Shown piece after piece: positions 28,628 through 37,913 of a stretch of DNA of 64,000 bases (position 1 is the first letter of the stretch; each line of letters starts with the position of its first letter). The DNA is from NORP240 sp038134485 (GTDB lineage: Bacteria; Pseudomonadota; Gammaproteobacteria; Pseudomonadales; Pseudohongiellaceae). The DNA lies in NCBI GenBank assembly GCA_038134485.1, contig JAYPVG010000006.1, positions 1 through 64,000 of the forward strand, in the 5' to 3' direction. The translations under genes and the position numbers were made by a program. Under the pieces are notes generated by a model that was not told the origin of the DNA, searched no databases, and was given only the letters and a program-made list of their open reading frames with translations.

Positions 28628-29845
28628 ATGGCATCAGAGGCAGCACAGTCAGTTTATGTTTGGCATGGCACCGACAAGAACGGTAAAAAGGCGACTGGAG
28701 AAGTCCCGGGGGCCAGCCAGGCTCTTGTAAAAGCCCAGCTTCGTAAGCAGGGGATTAATGCTACTCGAATCAAGCGCAAGCCAAAGGCGCTTTTCGGCGG
28801 GAAGTCACAAAAGATCAAGCCCCTGGACGTTGCCATTTTTACTCGGCAACTGGCGACTATGATGAAGGCCGGTATTCCCCTCGTGCAGTCCTTTGAAATT
28901 GTCGGTGAGAGTCTCAGCAATGCCGCAATGCAAGAACTGGTCGGAAAAATCCGTGCGGACGTCGCGCAGGGCAGCAATTTTGCTGGCGCTATTCGCAAGC
29001 ATCCACGCTACTTCGATGATTTGTTCTGTAATCTTATCGAATCGGGGGAGCAATCGGGTGCTCTGGAAACCATGCTGGATAGGCTGGCAACCTACAAGGA
29101 AAAAGCCGAGGCATTAAAGGCAAAAATTAAAAAGGCCATGAACTATCCAATGGCGGTAGTCATCGTGGCAATTATTGTTACCGGCATATTGCTAGTCAAA
29201 GTCGTTCCCCAATTTGCCGAAACCTTCTCCAATTTCGGAGCCGACCTTCCGGCATTCACGCTGTTCGTGCTTGGCCTTTCCGACCTCGCGATCGCACACT
29301 GGTGGAAAGCCCTTATCCTGTTGGTCGTACTCGGGTTTGTCTACAAAGAGGCAATGATAAGGTCCAAGAGTTTCAGGGAATCTGTCGAACGGCTCTCTCT
29401 CAAATTACCGATTATCGGGCCGATACTGAATGCTTCCTGTTATGCACGTTTTACGAGAACGCTGTCGACCACTTTCGCAGCAGGTGTTCCACTCGTTGAA
29501 GCGCTGGATTCAGTCGCCGGCGCTGCGGGTAATGTGGTCTATTTTAACGCCACCAGGAAAATAAAAGACGACGTCGCCACAGGTCAGTTGCTCGCTTTCT
29601 CTATAAAGAATACCGGACTCTTTCCGGTCATGGTGACGCAAATGATCGGCATCGGTGAAGAGTCAGGCGCATTGGATGACATGCTTGACAAGTGCGCGAC
29701 ATATTACGAAGCCGAGGTCGATAATGCCGTGAATGGTTTAACCGCACTGATGGAACCGCTCATCATGTCGGTGCTGGGCGTACTGGTTGGTGGATTAATG
29801 ATCGCAATGTACTTGCCAATTTTTCAGCTCGGCCAGGTTGTTTAA
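28628..29845 (+). CDS. pilC: Type IV pilus inner-membrane platform protein PilC
   Basis: A 405-aa GspF-family protein. Two T2SSF domains are visible (LDVAIFTRQLATMMKAGIPLVQSF near residue 62 and FTRTLSTTFAAGVPLVEALDSV near 275) with membrane helices near 170-190, 220-240 and 375-400. It is the platform on which the assembly ATPase acts. The expected pilB is not upstream. It is followed by pilD after 15 nt. Confidence 0.97.
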   Translation: MASEAAQSVYVWHGTDKNGKKATGEVPGASQALVKAQLRKQGINATRIKRKPKALFGGKSQKIKPLDVAIFTRQLATMMKAGIPLVQSFEIVGESLSNAAMQELVGKIRADVAQGSNFAGAIRKHPRYFDDLFCNLIESGEQSGALETMLDRLATYKEKAEALKAKIKKAMNYPMAVVIVAIIVTGILLVKVVPQFAETFSNFGADLPAFTLFVLGLSDLAIAHWWKALILLVVLGFVYKEAMIRSKSFRESVERLSLKLPIIGPILNASCYARFTRTLSTTFAAGVPLVEALDSVAGAAGNVVYFNATRKIKDDVATGQLLAFSIKNTGLFPVMVTQMIGIGEESGALDDMLDKCATYYEAEVDNAVNGLTALMEPLIMSVLGVLVGGLMIAMYLPIFQLGQVV

Positions 29846-29860
29846 TTCGAATCCGCACTA

Positions 29861-30769
29861 ATGACCTTCCTTGAGATATTATCGACCAGCACGCCTGCGC
29901 TGATGGCCACGTGCCTGATTTTGGGGTTACTGGTAGGCAGCTTCCTGAATGTCGTGATCTATCGACTACCCATCATGCTGTACCGCGAGTGGACGGCGCA
30001 GTGTCGTAGCACGCTGGGGCTGGATGAAGCCGCACCATTAGATACAGTTATTCCTGATCCAGCAGAGAAATTCTCCTCGTTCAATCTGCTACGACCCGGC
30101 TCTCATTGTCCCCAGTGCAAACACCAAATTACTGCATTGGAAAACATACCAGTAGTCAGCTACCTCGTACTTGGCGGAAAATGCTCGGAATGCAGGGCCC
30201 CGATCTCAGCCCGATACCCGGGAGTCGAATTGGTAACCGGAGTCATGTCAGCTCTGGTGGGATTTACCTTTGGTGCTAGCCCTGTGACGGCGGCGCTATT
30301 ACTCTTAACCTGGAGTCTGATCGCCCTCACCCTGATCGATTATGATGAGCAATTGTTGCCAGACAGCATAACGCTTCCACTGATCTGGGGTGGACTGCTG
30401 GTCGCGACGCTCGATCTGGGCCTGGGGGTCTCCTTAAGAGATGCTGTTATCGGGGCGATGGCAGGATATTTTTCCCTCTGGTGTTTTTACTGGAGTTTTA
30501 AACTATTGACCGGTAAGGAAGGTATGGGTTACGGAGATTTCAAACTGCTTGCCGCGCTGGGGGCCTGGCTCGGATGGCAAAGTCTACTGCCTATTGTCAT
30601 ACTGTCGTCACTGGTAGGAGCAGCGTTCGGAATTCTCAATATTCTGGTTCTCAAGCGAGACAGTTCAGCGCCTATACCTTTCGGTCCTTTCCTCGCTGGT
30701 GCCGGATTCATCATGCTGATCTGGGGCAAACAAATCACCAATCTCTATGTACAGACATTCCTGGTTTGA
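29861..30769 (+). CDS. pilD: Prepilin peptidase / N-methyltransferase PilD
   Basis: A 302-aa polytopic enzyme that removes prepilin leaders and methylates the new N-terminus. The cytoplasmic zinc motif has four Cys (C83, C86, C108, C111), and the aspartyl-protease residues lie in LTLIDYDEQLLPD and GMGYGDFKLLAALG. The N-terminus has FLNVVIYRLP, which is invariant in the family. It processes PilA and probably type II secretion pseudopilins. It lies between pilC and coaE, as in Pseudomonas. Confidence 0.97.
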   Translation: MTFLEILSTSTPALMATCLILGLLVGSFLNVVIYRLPIMLYREWTAQCRSTLGLDEAAPLDTVIPDPAEKFSSFNLLRPGSHCPQCKHQITALENIPVVSYLVLGGKCSECRAPISARYPGVELVTGVMSALVGFTFGASPVTAALLLLTWSLIALTLIDYDEQLLPDSITLPLIWGGLLVATLDLGLGVSLRDAVIGAMAGYFSLWCFYWSFKLLTGKEGMGYGDFKLLAALGAWLGWQSLLPIVILSSLVGAAFGILNILVLKRDSSAPIPFGPFLAGAGFIMLIWGKQITNLYVQTFLV

Positions 30770-30812
30770 GTCTGGTACGATACGGCGCAAGTGATATCCC
30801 AGAGATTCCCTA

Positions 30813-31412
30813 ATGCTCGTGATTGGCTTGACCGGCGGTATAGGCAGCGGTAAGTCCACAGTCGCGGATCTGTTCCGCCAAAAATCTGTGGAAATAATTG
30901 ATGCAGATGTGATTGCCAGAGAAGTGGTCGAGCCCGGAACACAGGCGCTTCAATCGATCACGGAACATTTCGGAAATCAGGTTCTTGCTGGCGACGGCTC
31001 CCTGCAGCGCGAAACGCTGCGCGAACTCGTGTTTGCTGACTCTACCGAGCGCCTGTGGCTGGAGCAATTACTGCACCCGCTTATTCACGCCGCGATCAAT
31101 CACCGCATTGCTGCTTGCCGAACTGTCTATTGCCTTCTCGTTTCTCCTTTGTTGCTGGAAACATCGCAAAGGGACCTGGTAGACAGAATACTGGTCGTCG
31201 ACATCGATCGCGATACGCAGATTGCGAGAACCCTCGAACGGGATAAAAGCCCCATAGAGACCATTGAATCGATAATCAATGCTCAGGTGAGTCGAGAGCA
31301 CAGACGCGCAAGCGCCGACGATATCATCAGCAATGATGGTGATATCGAAGATCTCGTCTTCCAGGTCGAAAAATTGCATGGTCAGTATCTGAAGCTGGCA
31401 GCAAAGTTTTAA
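30813..31412 (+). CDS. coaE: Dephospho-CoA kinase
   Basis: A 199-aa P-loop kinase for the last step of CoA synthesis, phosphorylating dephospho-CoA. The ATP loop GLTGGIGSGKS begins at residue 5, and IIDADVIAREVVEPGTQA and VSPLLLETS are the other family motifs. Full length. It follows pilD by 43 nt, an arrangement (pilD-coaE-yacG) common in gammaproteobacteria. Confidence 0.97.
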   Translation: MLVIGLTGGIGSGKSTVADLFRQKSVEIIDADVIAREVVEPGTQALQSITEHFGNQVLAGDGSLQRETLRELVFADSTERLWLEQLLHPLIHAAINHRIAACRTVYCLLVSPLLLETSQRDLVDRILVVDIDRDTQIARTLERDKSPIETIESIINAQVSREHRRASADDIISNDGDIEDLVFQVEKLHGQYLKLAAKF

Positions 31413-31479
31413 TAAGGCATCAATCTCGGACTGGCGATCGCCCCAAGAGCGAAAGAAAGACAAGAAGCGAAGCGACACT

Positions 31480-31686
31480 ATGAGCAAATCAGTAAATTGC
31501 CCGACCTGCCTTAAACCGGTAGCCTGGATAGACAGCAATACGTTCCGCCCGTTCTGCTCAGAGCGCTGCAAACTCATCGACCTAGGTGACTGGGCTTCCG
31601 GAAAGAACGCGATTGCCGGCGAACCGCTCAACAATGAGGACGCCGAGGGTTCTGCGACTGACAACGAAGATTTACTGCAATATTAG
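31480..31686 (+). CDS. yacG: DNA gyrase inhibitor YacG
   Basis: A 68-aa zinc protein that binds GyrB in E. coli and inhibits gyrase. The four zinc Cys are C7 and C10 (CPTC) and C26 and C30 (FCSERC), followed by KLIDLGDWA, the conserved helix. It starts at ATG (31480) and is 67 nt after coaE, so it is the last gene of the pilC-pilD-coaE-yacG run. No zapD lies between coaE and yacG, unlike in E. coli. Confidence 0.95.
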   Translation: MSKSVNCPTCLKPVAWIDSNTFRPFCSERCKLIDLGDWASGKNAIAGEPLNNEDAEGSATDNEDLLQY

Positions 31687-31724
31687 GAAATCTACCACTT
31701 GAGCAGCAATGTTCTCAGCGTTGC

Positions 31725-32666
31725 TCACCACAGAGCGCTAATTGCTGCGATGCCATGCGCGCCTTCTGCGAGTGCCACTGGAAGATCATCACGAGTCATA
31801 CCGCCAAGGGCATAAACAGGGATGCTTACCTGTGAGGCAAGAGTATTGAATTGCTCCCAACCCATGGGCGCGGCATCGGGATGACTGGCCGTAGACCTGA
31901 CCGGTGACAACAGCGCAATATCTGCTTCGAGTTGCTCCGCTTTGCGGAGTTCCGACAGATTATGGCAAGACACACTAAACAGTGCTGCCCTGTCCACCGG
32001 ACGTTCATTCATTCCGGAAAGGGTGGCCACATTGGCGTGCAGCCCGTGGGCCTCGAGTCTATGATATATATCGGGTGAACAATTTACCAAAAGTCGCGTC
32101 CCGTTCTGGCGGCACAGAGATGCAGCCTCATCGGCCCACTGGATGAATTCTATTTCTGTCAGCTGCGGCTGGCGAAACTGAATCAGTTCAATTCCTTCCG
32201 CGAACAGGTTTACTATTTTTTGCTGGCACTCGGTCCAACTTTGACAGATTCCAGTGATACCTATTACACGGGGTAATTGCAATGCAGTGATGATGCCATG
32301 ATTTGCCATAGGGAAGTCGCGAGGCTCCAGTGAGTCGATCGACTGCCACGCGATTTCCTGTTCTTCCCTTCCTCTCGGACTGCCGCGAAAACTGTCTACT
32401 CGCCACACGTCGAGCAATACCGATTGCTCACTGTAATGGTGGCTGATTTTCTTGAAAGGGAAACACCTTTCGGTGTCTATATCAATTCCCAGTTCTTCTT
32501 GCAGCTCCCTCCGCAGGGCGGTGATCACCGATTCGCCCGCCTCAAGCTTTCCGCCCGGGAATTCCCAAAGGCCACCCTGATGCACGTTCAGGGGCCGTCG
32601 TGCTATAAGCACTCTTTGATCAGCATCAACGATTACGCCGACTGCAACGTGAATAGACCTGGACAC
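31725..32666 (-). CDS. mutT: Nudix hydrolase fused to thiamine-phosphate-synthase-like domain
   Basis: A 313-aa two-domain protein. The N-terminal MutT domain, with a full Nudix box at residues 39-61 (GGKLEAGES...RELQEELG), should hydrolyse 8-oxo-dGTP or a similar oxidised nucleotide. The C-terminal part (about 130-313) resembles the TIM barrel of thiamine phosphate synthase, and the C-terminus has IPVYALGGMTRDDLP. Such fusions occur in Pseudomonas and relatives next to argJ/secA. The role of the second domain is unclear. Coordinates place it as in E. coli (mutT by secA). Confidence 0.9.
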   Translation of the reverse strand: MSRSIHVAVGVIVDADQRVLIARRPLNVHQGGLWEFPGGKLEAGESVITALRRELQEELGIDIDTERCFPFKKISHHYSEQSVLLDVWRVDSFRGSPRGREEQEIAWQSIDSLEPRDFPMANHGIITALQLPRVIGITGICQSWTECQQKIVNLFAEGIELIQFRQPQLTEIEFIQWADEAASLCRQNGTRLLVNCSPDIYHRLEAHGLHANVATLSGMNERPVDRAALFSVSCHNLSELRKAEQLEADIALLSPVRSTASHPDAAPMGWEQFNTLASQVSIPVYALGGMTRDDLPVALAEGAHGIAAISALW

Positions 32667-32690
32667 AATTGTCAGAGCTCCTGACAGACA

Positions 32691-33929
32691 TCAGCTTCGG
32701 TAATCGGCGTTGATGCGAACGTAATCATGAGACAAATCCGAGGTCCAGACGGTTTCAACGCTACTGCCACGAGCCAGGTCAATTGATAAGGTGATTTCAT
32801 CTTTTTCCATCTCAGCCTGACCATTCTGTTCAGAGTATGAAGCTGAGACTTCCCCGTTTTCCACCAAAATCACTTCACCCAGCTGAATAGCGATTTTTTC
32901 TATTTCGAGGTCTGAAATTCCAGCCCTGCCGACGGCAGCCAGAATCCGACCCCAATTGGCATCCGATGCAAACAGCGCGGTTTTAACCAATGGTGATTCC
33001 GCAATGGCATACGCGACGGCCAGGCACTCTTCAGTATTCGCTCCTCCCGCCACTTTAACGGTTACAAACTTAGTCGCACCTTCAGCGTCCCGTATTAGTT
33101 CTGTGGCTAACTGCTGAAACACCTGATTAAGCTCTTTCTGGAAAATCGCCAGTTGCTCTGGATGATCTTCCTTAATTGTGAGTCCAGACCCGCCTGTCGC
33201 AACCAGAAGACAACAATCATTCGTGGAAGTGTCCCCGTCAACGGTAATTCGATTGAATGATTGATTGACGGCATCAGTAAGCAATCTGTTCAGAAGCGGC
33301 TGTTCGATAGTAGCGTCGGTGAAGACAAAGGCGAGCATGGTTGCCATATTTGGCTTGATCATGCCAGCACCTTTGGCGATACCAGTGATTACTAGCTGTC
33401 CTCCAGTCGGCAAAGTAACACGCACAGACAACGCCTTGGGGCGCGTATCTGTAGTCATTATGCCACGGGCCGCTGCTTCCCATGGATTGTCTTCCAGTTG
33501 GCCCATTGCTCGAGGGATGTTCGCGACAATTCGTTGCAGAGGCAAGCGTTCGCCAATGACACCGGTGGAAAAAGGCAAGACCTGCTGCAACGAGACAAGA
33601 GCATTGCCCGTTTGTGATGCGCAACGGGCAACTTCTTCACAGCATAGCAGCGCATCACTGACCCCGCCCTTACCGGTTCCTGCATTGGCGTTGCCGGTAT
33701 TAACCAAGAGGTATCGCCCCTCGCCGCTATCCAGATGTTTTCTGGCAACCGTGACTGGCGCCGCACAAAATGCGTTGCGAGTAAACACACCGCTCAATAC
33801 CGAGCCCGCTGCAAGCTCAAATAACACGAGATCCAGACGATTCGGATAGCGAATCCCCGCTGCAATCGCGGCGCCACGAACGCCTGCTACCGGCAATAAA
33901 TTTCCAGTCAATTGTGAGTCTACGGCCAT
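32691..33929 (-). CDS. argJ: Bifunctional ornithine acetyltransferase / N-acetylglutamate synthase
   Basis: A 412-aa precursor that cuts itself into two chains at the Ala-Thr bond in KGAGMIKPNMATML, freeing the nucleophilic Thr. It moves acetyl groups from N-acetylornithine to glutamate in the arginine cycle. The C-terminus matches the beta chain end DYVRINADYRS. It lies between the Nudix gene and secA, as in Pseudomonas. Full length. Confidence 0.97.
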   Translation of the reverse strand: MAVDSQLTGNLLPVAGVRGAAIAAGIRYPNRLDLVLFELAAGSVLSGVFTRNAFCAAPVTVARKHLDSGEGRYLLVNTGNANAGTGKGGVSDALLCCEEVARCASQTGNALVSLQQVLPFSTGVIGERLPLQRIVANIPRAMGQLEDNPWEAAARGIMTTDTRPKALSVRVTLPTGGQLVITGIAKGAGMIKPNMATMLAFVFTDATIEQPLLNRLLTDAVNQSFNRITVDGDTSTNDCCLLVATGGSGLTIKEDHPEQLAIFQKELNQVFQQLATELIRDAEGATKFVTVKVAGGANTEECLAVAYAIAESPLVKTALFASDANWGRILAAVGRAGISDLEIEKIAIQLGEVILVENGEVSASYSEQNGQAEMEKDEITLSIDLARGSSVETVWTSDLSHDYVRINADYRS

Positions 33930-33968
33930 CTATTTTCCAATCTTCATTCTCGACACGCGCCTGTTGAA

Positions 33969-36740
33969 TCAGGCAAGCCTGCCATGACACACCTTGTACT
34001 TTTTTCCTGATCCACAGGGGCAGGGCTCATTACGCCCGACCTTGGGCACGTCTCTCACAAATGGTGCGTTTGACGTTTCCTGCTGCCTGCCGGCTGGCGT
34101 ATCATTCGCCACTCCTTCCTGACTCATTGCCGTTGCAGCCGCGTGTTGATACTGCATGCGTTCTCTTGCTCGCTGCTCTTCTCTTTGTCGCTCAATGGCA
34201 TCAGCCTCATCCTCCTGACGCACCTGCACGAGGCTGAGCATCTTGACCACCTCTTCCTGAATATTGGTCAATAAATCCTGGAAAAGCGCGAAGGCCTCCC
34301 GTTTATATTCCTGCTTGGGATTTTTGCCGCTGTAGCTTCGCAAAAATATTCCCTGACGCAATTGATCCATTGTTGCCAGGTGCTCTTTCCACAGATTATC
34401 CAGAATCTGTAGAACGATTTGCTTTTCAAACGTTCGCATCCGCTCACCAATGGGTGCGCACTTGGCCGCATATTGATCAGCAAGGGTAGCTGCGACCTTC
34501 TCTTTTAGTTGCTCCTCGTAGAGTTCATCATCATCATCCAGCCACTGCTGAATCGGCAAGGCAGAACCAAACTCGGTGTCAAGGGCGCTTTCCAGTCCAC
34601 CCACATCCCACTGCTCCGGAATACTTTGAGGCGGTATATGGGCATCAACGATGTTGCTGACTACTTCGGAGCGCATATCCTCGATCAATTCCGAGACATC
34701 ATCACTGGCCATCAGCTCATTCCGCTGACGATATATTATGGTTCGCTGATCATTGGCGACATTATCGAATTCAAGCAGTTGTTTACGAATATCAAAGTTA
34801 CGACCTTCAACCTTGCGCTGCGCTTTCTCAATGGATCGAGTCACCATTCGGTGTTCGATAGCTTCTCCCTTCTCCATGCCGAGTTTGCGCATGAAGTTTC
34901 TAACTCCATCGGACGCAAATATGCGCATAAGATTATCTTCCAGCGATAGATAGAACCGAGAAAAACCCGGATCACCCTGACGGCCGGCTCGTCCTCGCAG
35001 CTGGTTGTCTATGCGACGTGACTCGTGCCTTTCTGTTCCAACTATATGCAGACCTCCGGCCTCGATGACCTGATCATGGCGTCTCTGCCAGTCAGCCTTG
35101 ATTTCCATTTTCTGTTGATCGGTCGGATTTTCCAGAGCGGCCAGTTCTGCCTCCCAGTTACCACCCAACACAATATCCGTGCCGCGCCCCGCCATATTAG
35201 TGGCGATGGTAACTACTCCCGGCCTCCCGGCCTGGGCAATGATCTGCGCTTCCTTGGCATGAAACTTGGCATTCAATACTTCGTGCGGAATCTTGTCTTT
35301 ATTCAGCCTGGCGGAGAGTATTTCTGAAGTATCGATTGAAGCAGTTCCAACCAGCACCGGGGCGCCTTTGTCACTGAACTCTTTGACATCATGAACGATG
35401 GCGTCAAATTTTTCCTCAATCGAAAGAAACACCAAATCATTGGCATCAATTCTTACCATCGGCTGATTGGTCGGTATAACCACTACATCCAGATTGTAGA
35501 TCTGCTTAAACTCGAACGCCTCGGTATCTGCTGTACCCGTCATTCCCGCCAGCTTGTTATAAAGTCGGAAATAATTCTGAAATGTCGTTGATGCGAGGGT
35601 CTGGCTCTCGCTTTGGATATCCAGACCCTCCTTGGCTTCCAGCGCCTGGTGTAATCCCTCCGACAATCTACGCCCTTCCATGGTCCTGCCGGTATGCTCA
35701 TCGATGAGCACAATATGTTTATCCTTTACGATGTATTCTACATCCCGGTGGAACAGGTTATGTGCTCGCAACGCCGAATGGACATGGTGCAATAAATTAA
35801 GATTCGTTGCGGCGTACAGGCTCTCTCCTTCAGTCAATAGACCATTTTTCACCAGTAATTCTTCGACAAACTCGTGCCCGGCTTCGGTCAACTCCACCTG
35901 CCGTGCTTTCTCATCTACTGTGAAGTGGCCGCTCTCCTGCCGCCTATAGTTCGGATCGAGCTTGGCAGTCATACGCTCTTCCTGCGTCAGCTCTCCTCGC
36001 TCGAGCTTTGGTATCAACTTGTTAACCGCCACATACAGCTTGGAACTATCCTGAGCCGCACCTGAAATAATGAGCGGAGTTCTTGCCTCATCAATGAGAA
36101 TCGAATCAACTTCGTCTACCAGCGCGTAATTGAGCGACTTCTGCATCTTGTCTTCAAGACGAAAGGCCATGTTGTCACGCAGGTAGTCGAAACCAAACTC
36201 ATTATTAGTGCCATAAGTGATGGAACTTTGATAAGCAGCCCTTTTCTCTTCGGATCCCTGGCCCGATTTAATGACTCCCACACTTAATCCAAGAAATTCG
36301 TAGATCGGGCGCATCCAGTTTGCGTCCCTTTCTGCGAGATAATCGTTCACTGTGACGATGTGGACTCCTTCGCCGGTGAGACCAATCAGGTAAGCCGGCA
36401 ATGTGGCAACCAGAGTTTTTCCTTCCCCGGTTCGCATCTCTGCGATATCGCCATCGAACAAGACAATGCCGCCCACCATCTGTACATCAAAATGCCGCAA
36501 GCCGAGTGTTCGTTTACTGGCTTCCCGGACCAGTGCAAAAGCCTCAGGCAAAATCGCATCCAGCGATTCTCCCCCTTCGTATCGCCCTCGCAGATCGGGG
36601 GTGCGTGCCCTTAACTCCTGATCGGAGAGCCTCTCCAATTCCGCCTCCAGCGCGTTGATTGCCTCTACCTTGCGCTGGATTTTTTTCAATTTTCGGGCAT
36701 TACTGCTACCAAATATCTTGCTTAAAAAATTTCCACTCAT
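33969..36740 (-). CDS. secA: Preprotein translocase ATPase SecA
   Basis: A 923-aa motor that drives unfolded proteins through SecYEG. It has Walker A MRTGEGKTLVA at about 102-112, DEVDSILIDEARTP near 209, and the second nucleotide-binding fold with GRAGRQGDPG. A C-terminal SEC-C zinc motif CPCGSGKKYKVCHG is complete and binds SecB. Usual length. The gene follows the M23 peptidase at 108 nt, the place where E. coli has secM. Confidence 0.99.
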   Translation of the reverse strand: MSGNFLSKIFGSSNARKLKKIQRKVEAINALEAELERLSDQELRARTPDLRGRYEGGESLDAILPEAFALVREASKRTLGLRHFDVQMVGGIVLFDGDIAEMRTGEGKTLVATLPAYLIGLTGEGVHIVTVNDYLAERDANWMRPIYEFLGLSVGVIKSGQGSEEKRAAYQSSITYGTNNEFGFDYLRDNMAFRLEDKMQKSLNYALVDEVDSILIDEARTPLIISGAAQDSSKLYVAVNKLIPKLERGELTQEERMTAKLDPNYRRQESGHFTVDEKARQVELTEAGHEFVEELLVKNGLLTEGESLYAATNLNLLHHVHSALRAHNLFHRDVEYIVKDKHIVLIDEHTGRTMEGRRLSEGLHQALEAKEGLDIQSESQTLASTTFQNYFRLYNKLAGMTGTADTEAFEFKQIYNLDVVVIPTNQPMVRIDANDLVFLSIEEKFDAIVHDVKEFSDKGAPVLVGTASIDTSEILSARLNKDKIPHEVLNAKFHAKEAQIIAQAGRPGVVTIATNMAGRGTDIVLGGNWEAELAALENPTDQQKMEIKADWQRRHDQVIEAGGLHIVGTERHESRRIDNQLRGRAGRQGDPGFSRFYLSLEDNLMRIFASDGVRNFMRKLGMEKGEAIEHRMVTRSIEKAQRKVEGRNFDIRKQLLEFDNVANDQRTIIYRQRNELMASDDVSELIEDMRSEVVSNIVDAHIPPQSIPEQWDVGGLESALDTEFGSALPIQQWLDDDDELYEEQLKEKVAATLADQYAAKCAPIGERMRTFEKQIVLQILDNLWKEHLATMDQLRQGIFLRSYSGKNPKQEYKREAFALFQDLLTNIQEEVVKMLSLVQVRQEDEADAIERQREEQRARERMQYQHAAATAMSQEGVANDTPAGRQQETSNAPFVRDVPKVGRNEPCPCGSGKKYKVCHGRLA

Positions 36741-36848
36741 AATTCTAATGTTCGTTCTTTCTGTGAATGAAGATCAGGGACCGGATATAACAACTGCTCC
36801 GCACCGCTTGTAGCAAGCCGCGCGAGAGTGATCTTAGGGGAAAAACAA

Positions 36849-37775
36849 TTATCGAACGGTGCGGTTGATGTAGGACGCGGGATCGACTACCCGACCGTTC
36901 TTGAAGACTTCAAAATGAACATGCGGCCCTGTAGAGCGTCCACTGTTCCCAACCAATGCGATGGTCTGACCCTTCCTGACAATTTCGCCGACTTCTACCA
37001 GCAACTCGTCAGCATGCCCATAACGGGTAAGAAAGCCATTGGCATGGGTGATTTCAACCATCAGGCCATAACCCTGTTTTTGCGCAGACCAGGTCACTAC
37101 TCCTGCAGCTGTCGCATTGATATCCGTCCCCCTGGTGCTGGAGAAATCGATACCAAGATGGTTAGAAAGTTGTCCCGTAAAGGGGTCGGCGCGACGTCCA
37201 AATCGTGAAGAAATCCAACCACGCTCAACAGGTCTACCTGTTACTTCCTGGTCAGCCTGTACCTGTCTGCCTACCAACAAGCCTTCCAGCATCTCGAGCT
37301 GCTGCTCACGTTCGTCAAGCTGGATTTCGAGCTGGTTTATGGCGTCCATGAATTGCGGAACGGTATAGTCCACCGCGGAGTCAGACTCGGGACCGCCTAC
37401 CGCCACGGTCTGGCTGAAATCAAACTCATCCTGATCGAGATCAGCAACCGAAACTATTCGATCTCCCACTGCCTCCAGGCGAAGCAATTGCGCCTGCATG
37501 GTAGCAAGCCGGCGAGTCAACGCTTCCAGTTGTTCCTGAGAACTTAGCTTGATCTCTTCCAATTGCAAGTCCTGCTGCTGCAGACGGGTTTCCCAATTGA
37601 TGGCGGTCTGCTCATCAAAATGTGCAGGATTGTGGGAAATTGCGAGCTGATATCCGAGTGCGCCGAGGGCCACCGGAGCACCCAGCAAACAGACTGACAG
37701 CGCAGCCTTTACCCATCCCTTGAGGACGATTGTTCTAGATCGGCCATGACGCTGATCCACCAGAATAATCTTCAT
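36849..37775 (-). CDS. Membrane-anchored M23 (LytM) peptidase
   Basis: A 308-aa protein with one N-terminal signal anchor (about residues 21-45), a coiled-coil stalk (about 55-170) and a C-terminal LytM domain. Zinc ligands are H and D in NHLGIDF and H in TGPHVHFEV, so the domain appears active rather than an activator of the EnvC type. It should cut peptidoglycan cross-links in the periplasm. It sits where E. coli encodes the secretion monitor SecM, between lpxC and secA; I see no arrest peptide in it. Confidence 0.9.
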   Translation of the reverse strand: MKIILVDQRHGRSRTIVLKGWVKAALSVCLLGAPVALGALGYQLAISHNPAHFDEQTAINWETRLQQQDLQLEEIKLSSQEQLEALTRRLATMQAQLLRLEAVGDRIVSVADLDQDEFDFSQTVAVGGPESDSAVDYTVPQFMDAINQLEIQLDEREQQLEMLEGLLVGRQVQADQEVTGRPVERGWISSRFGRRADPFTGQLSNHLGIDFSSTRGTDINATAAGVVTWSAQKQGYGLMVEITHANGFLTRYGHADELLVEVGEIVRKGQTIALVGNSGRSTGPHVHFEVFKNGRVVDPASYINRTVR

Positions 37776-37885
37776 TAACTAGTCTATAGAGCGAATTTAT
37801 TAATATCCAAGGCCAACGAAGGGAATGTAGCAGTAACGCCCTCACCAGACATAATTCTATAAAGATCAGTGCTTTAGGTAGAAGG

Positions 37886-37913
37886 GCTGCCTAACCTACA
37901 ACTCCTAGGCAGC
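37886..37913. repeat. 8-bp inverted repeat over the lpxC stop
   Basis: GCTGCCTA (37886-37893) and TAGGCAGC (37906-37913) form a perfect stem with a 12-nt loop. The second arm covers the lpxC stop codon. No U run follows in the lpxC direction, so it is a possible mRNA-end hairpin. Confidence 0.6.
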
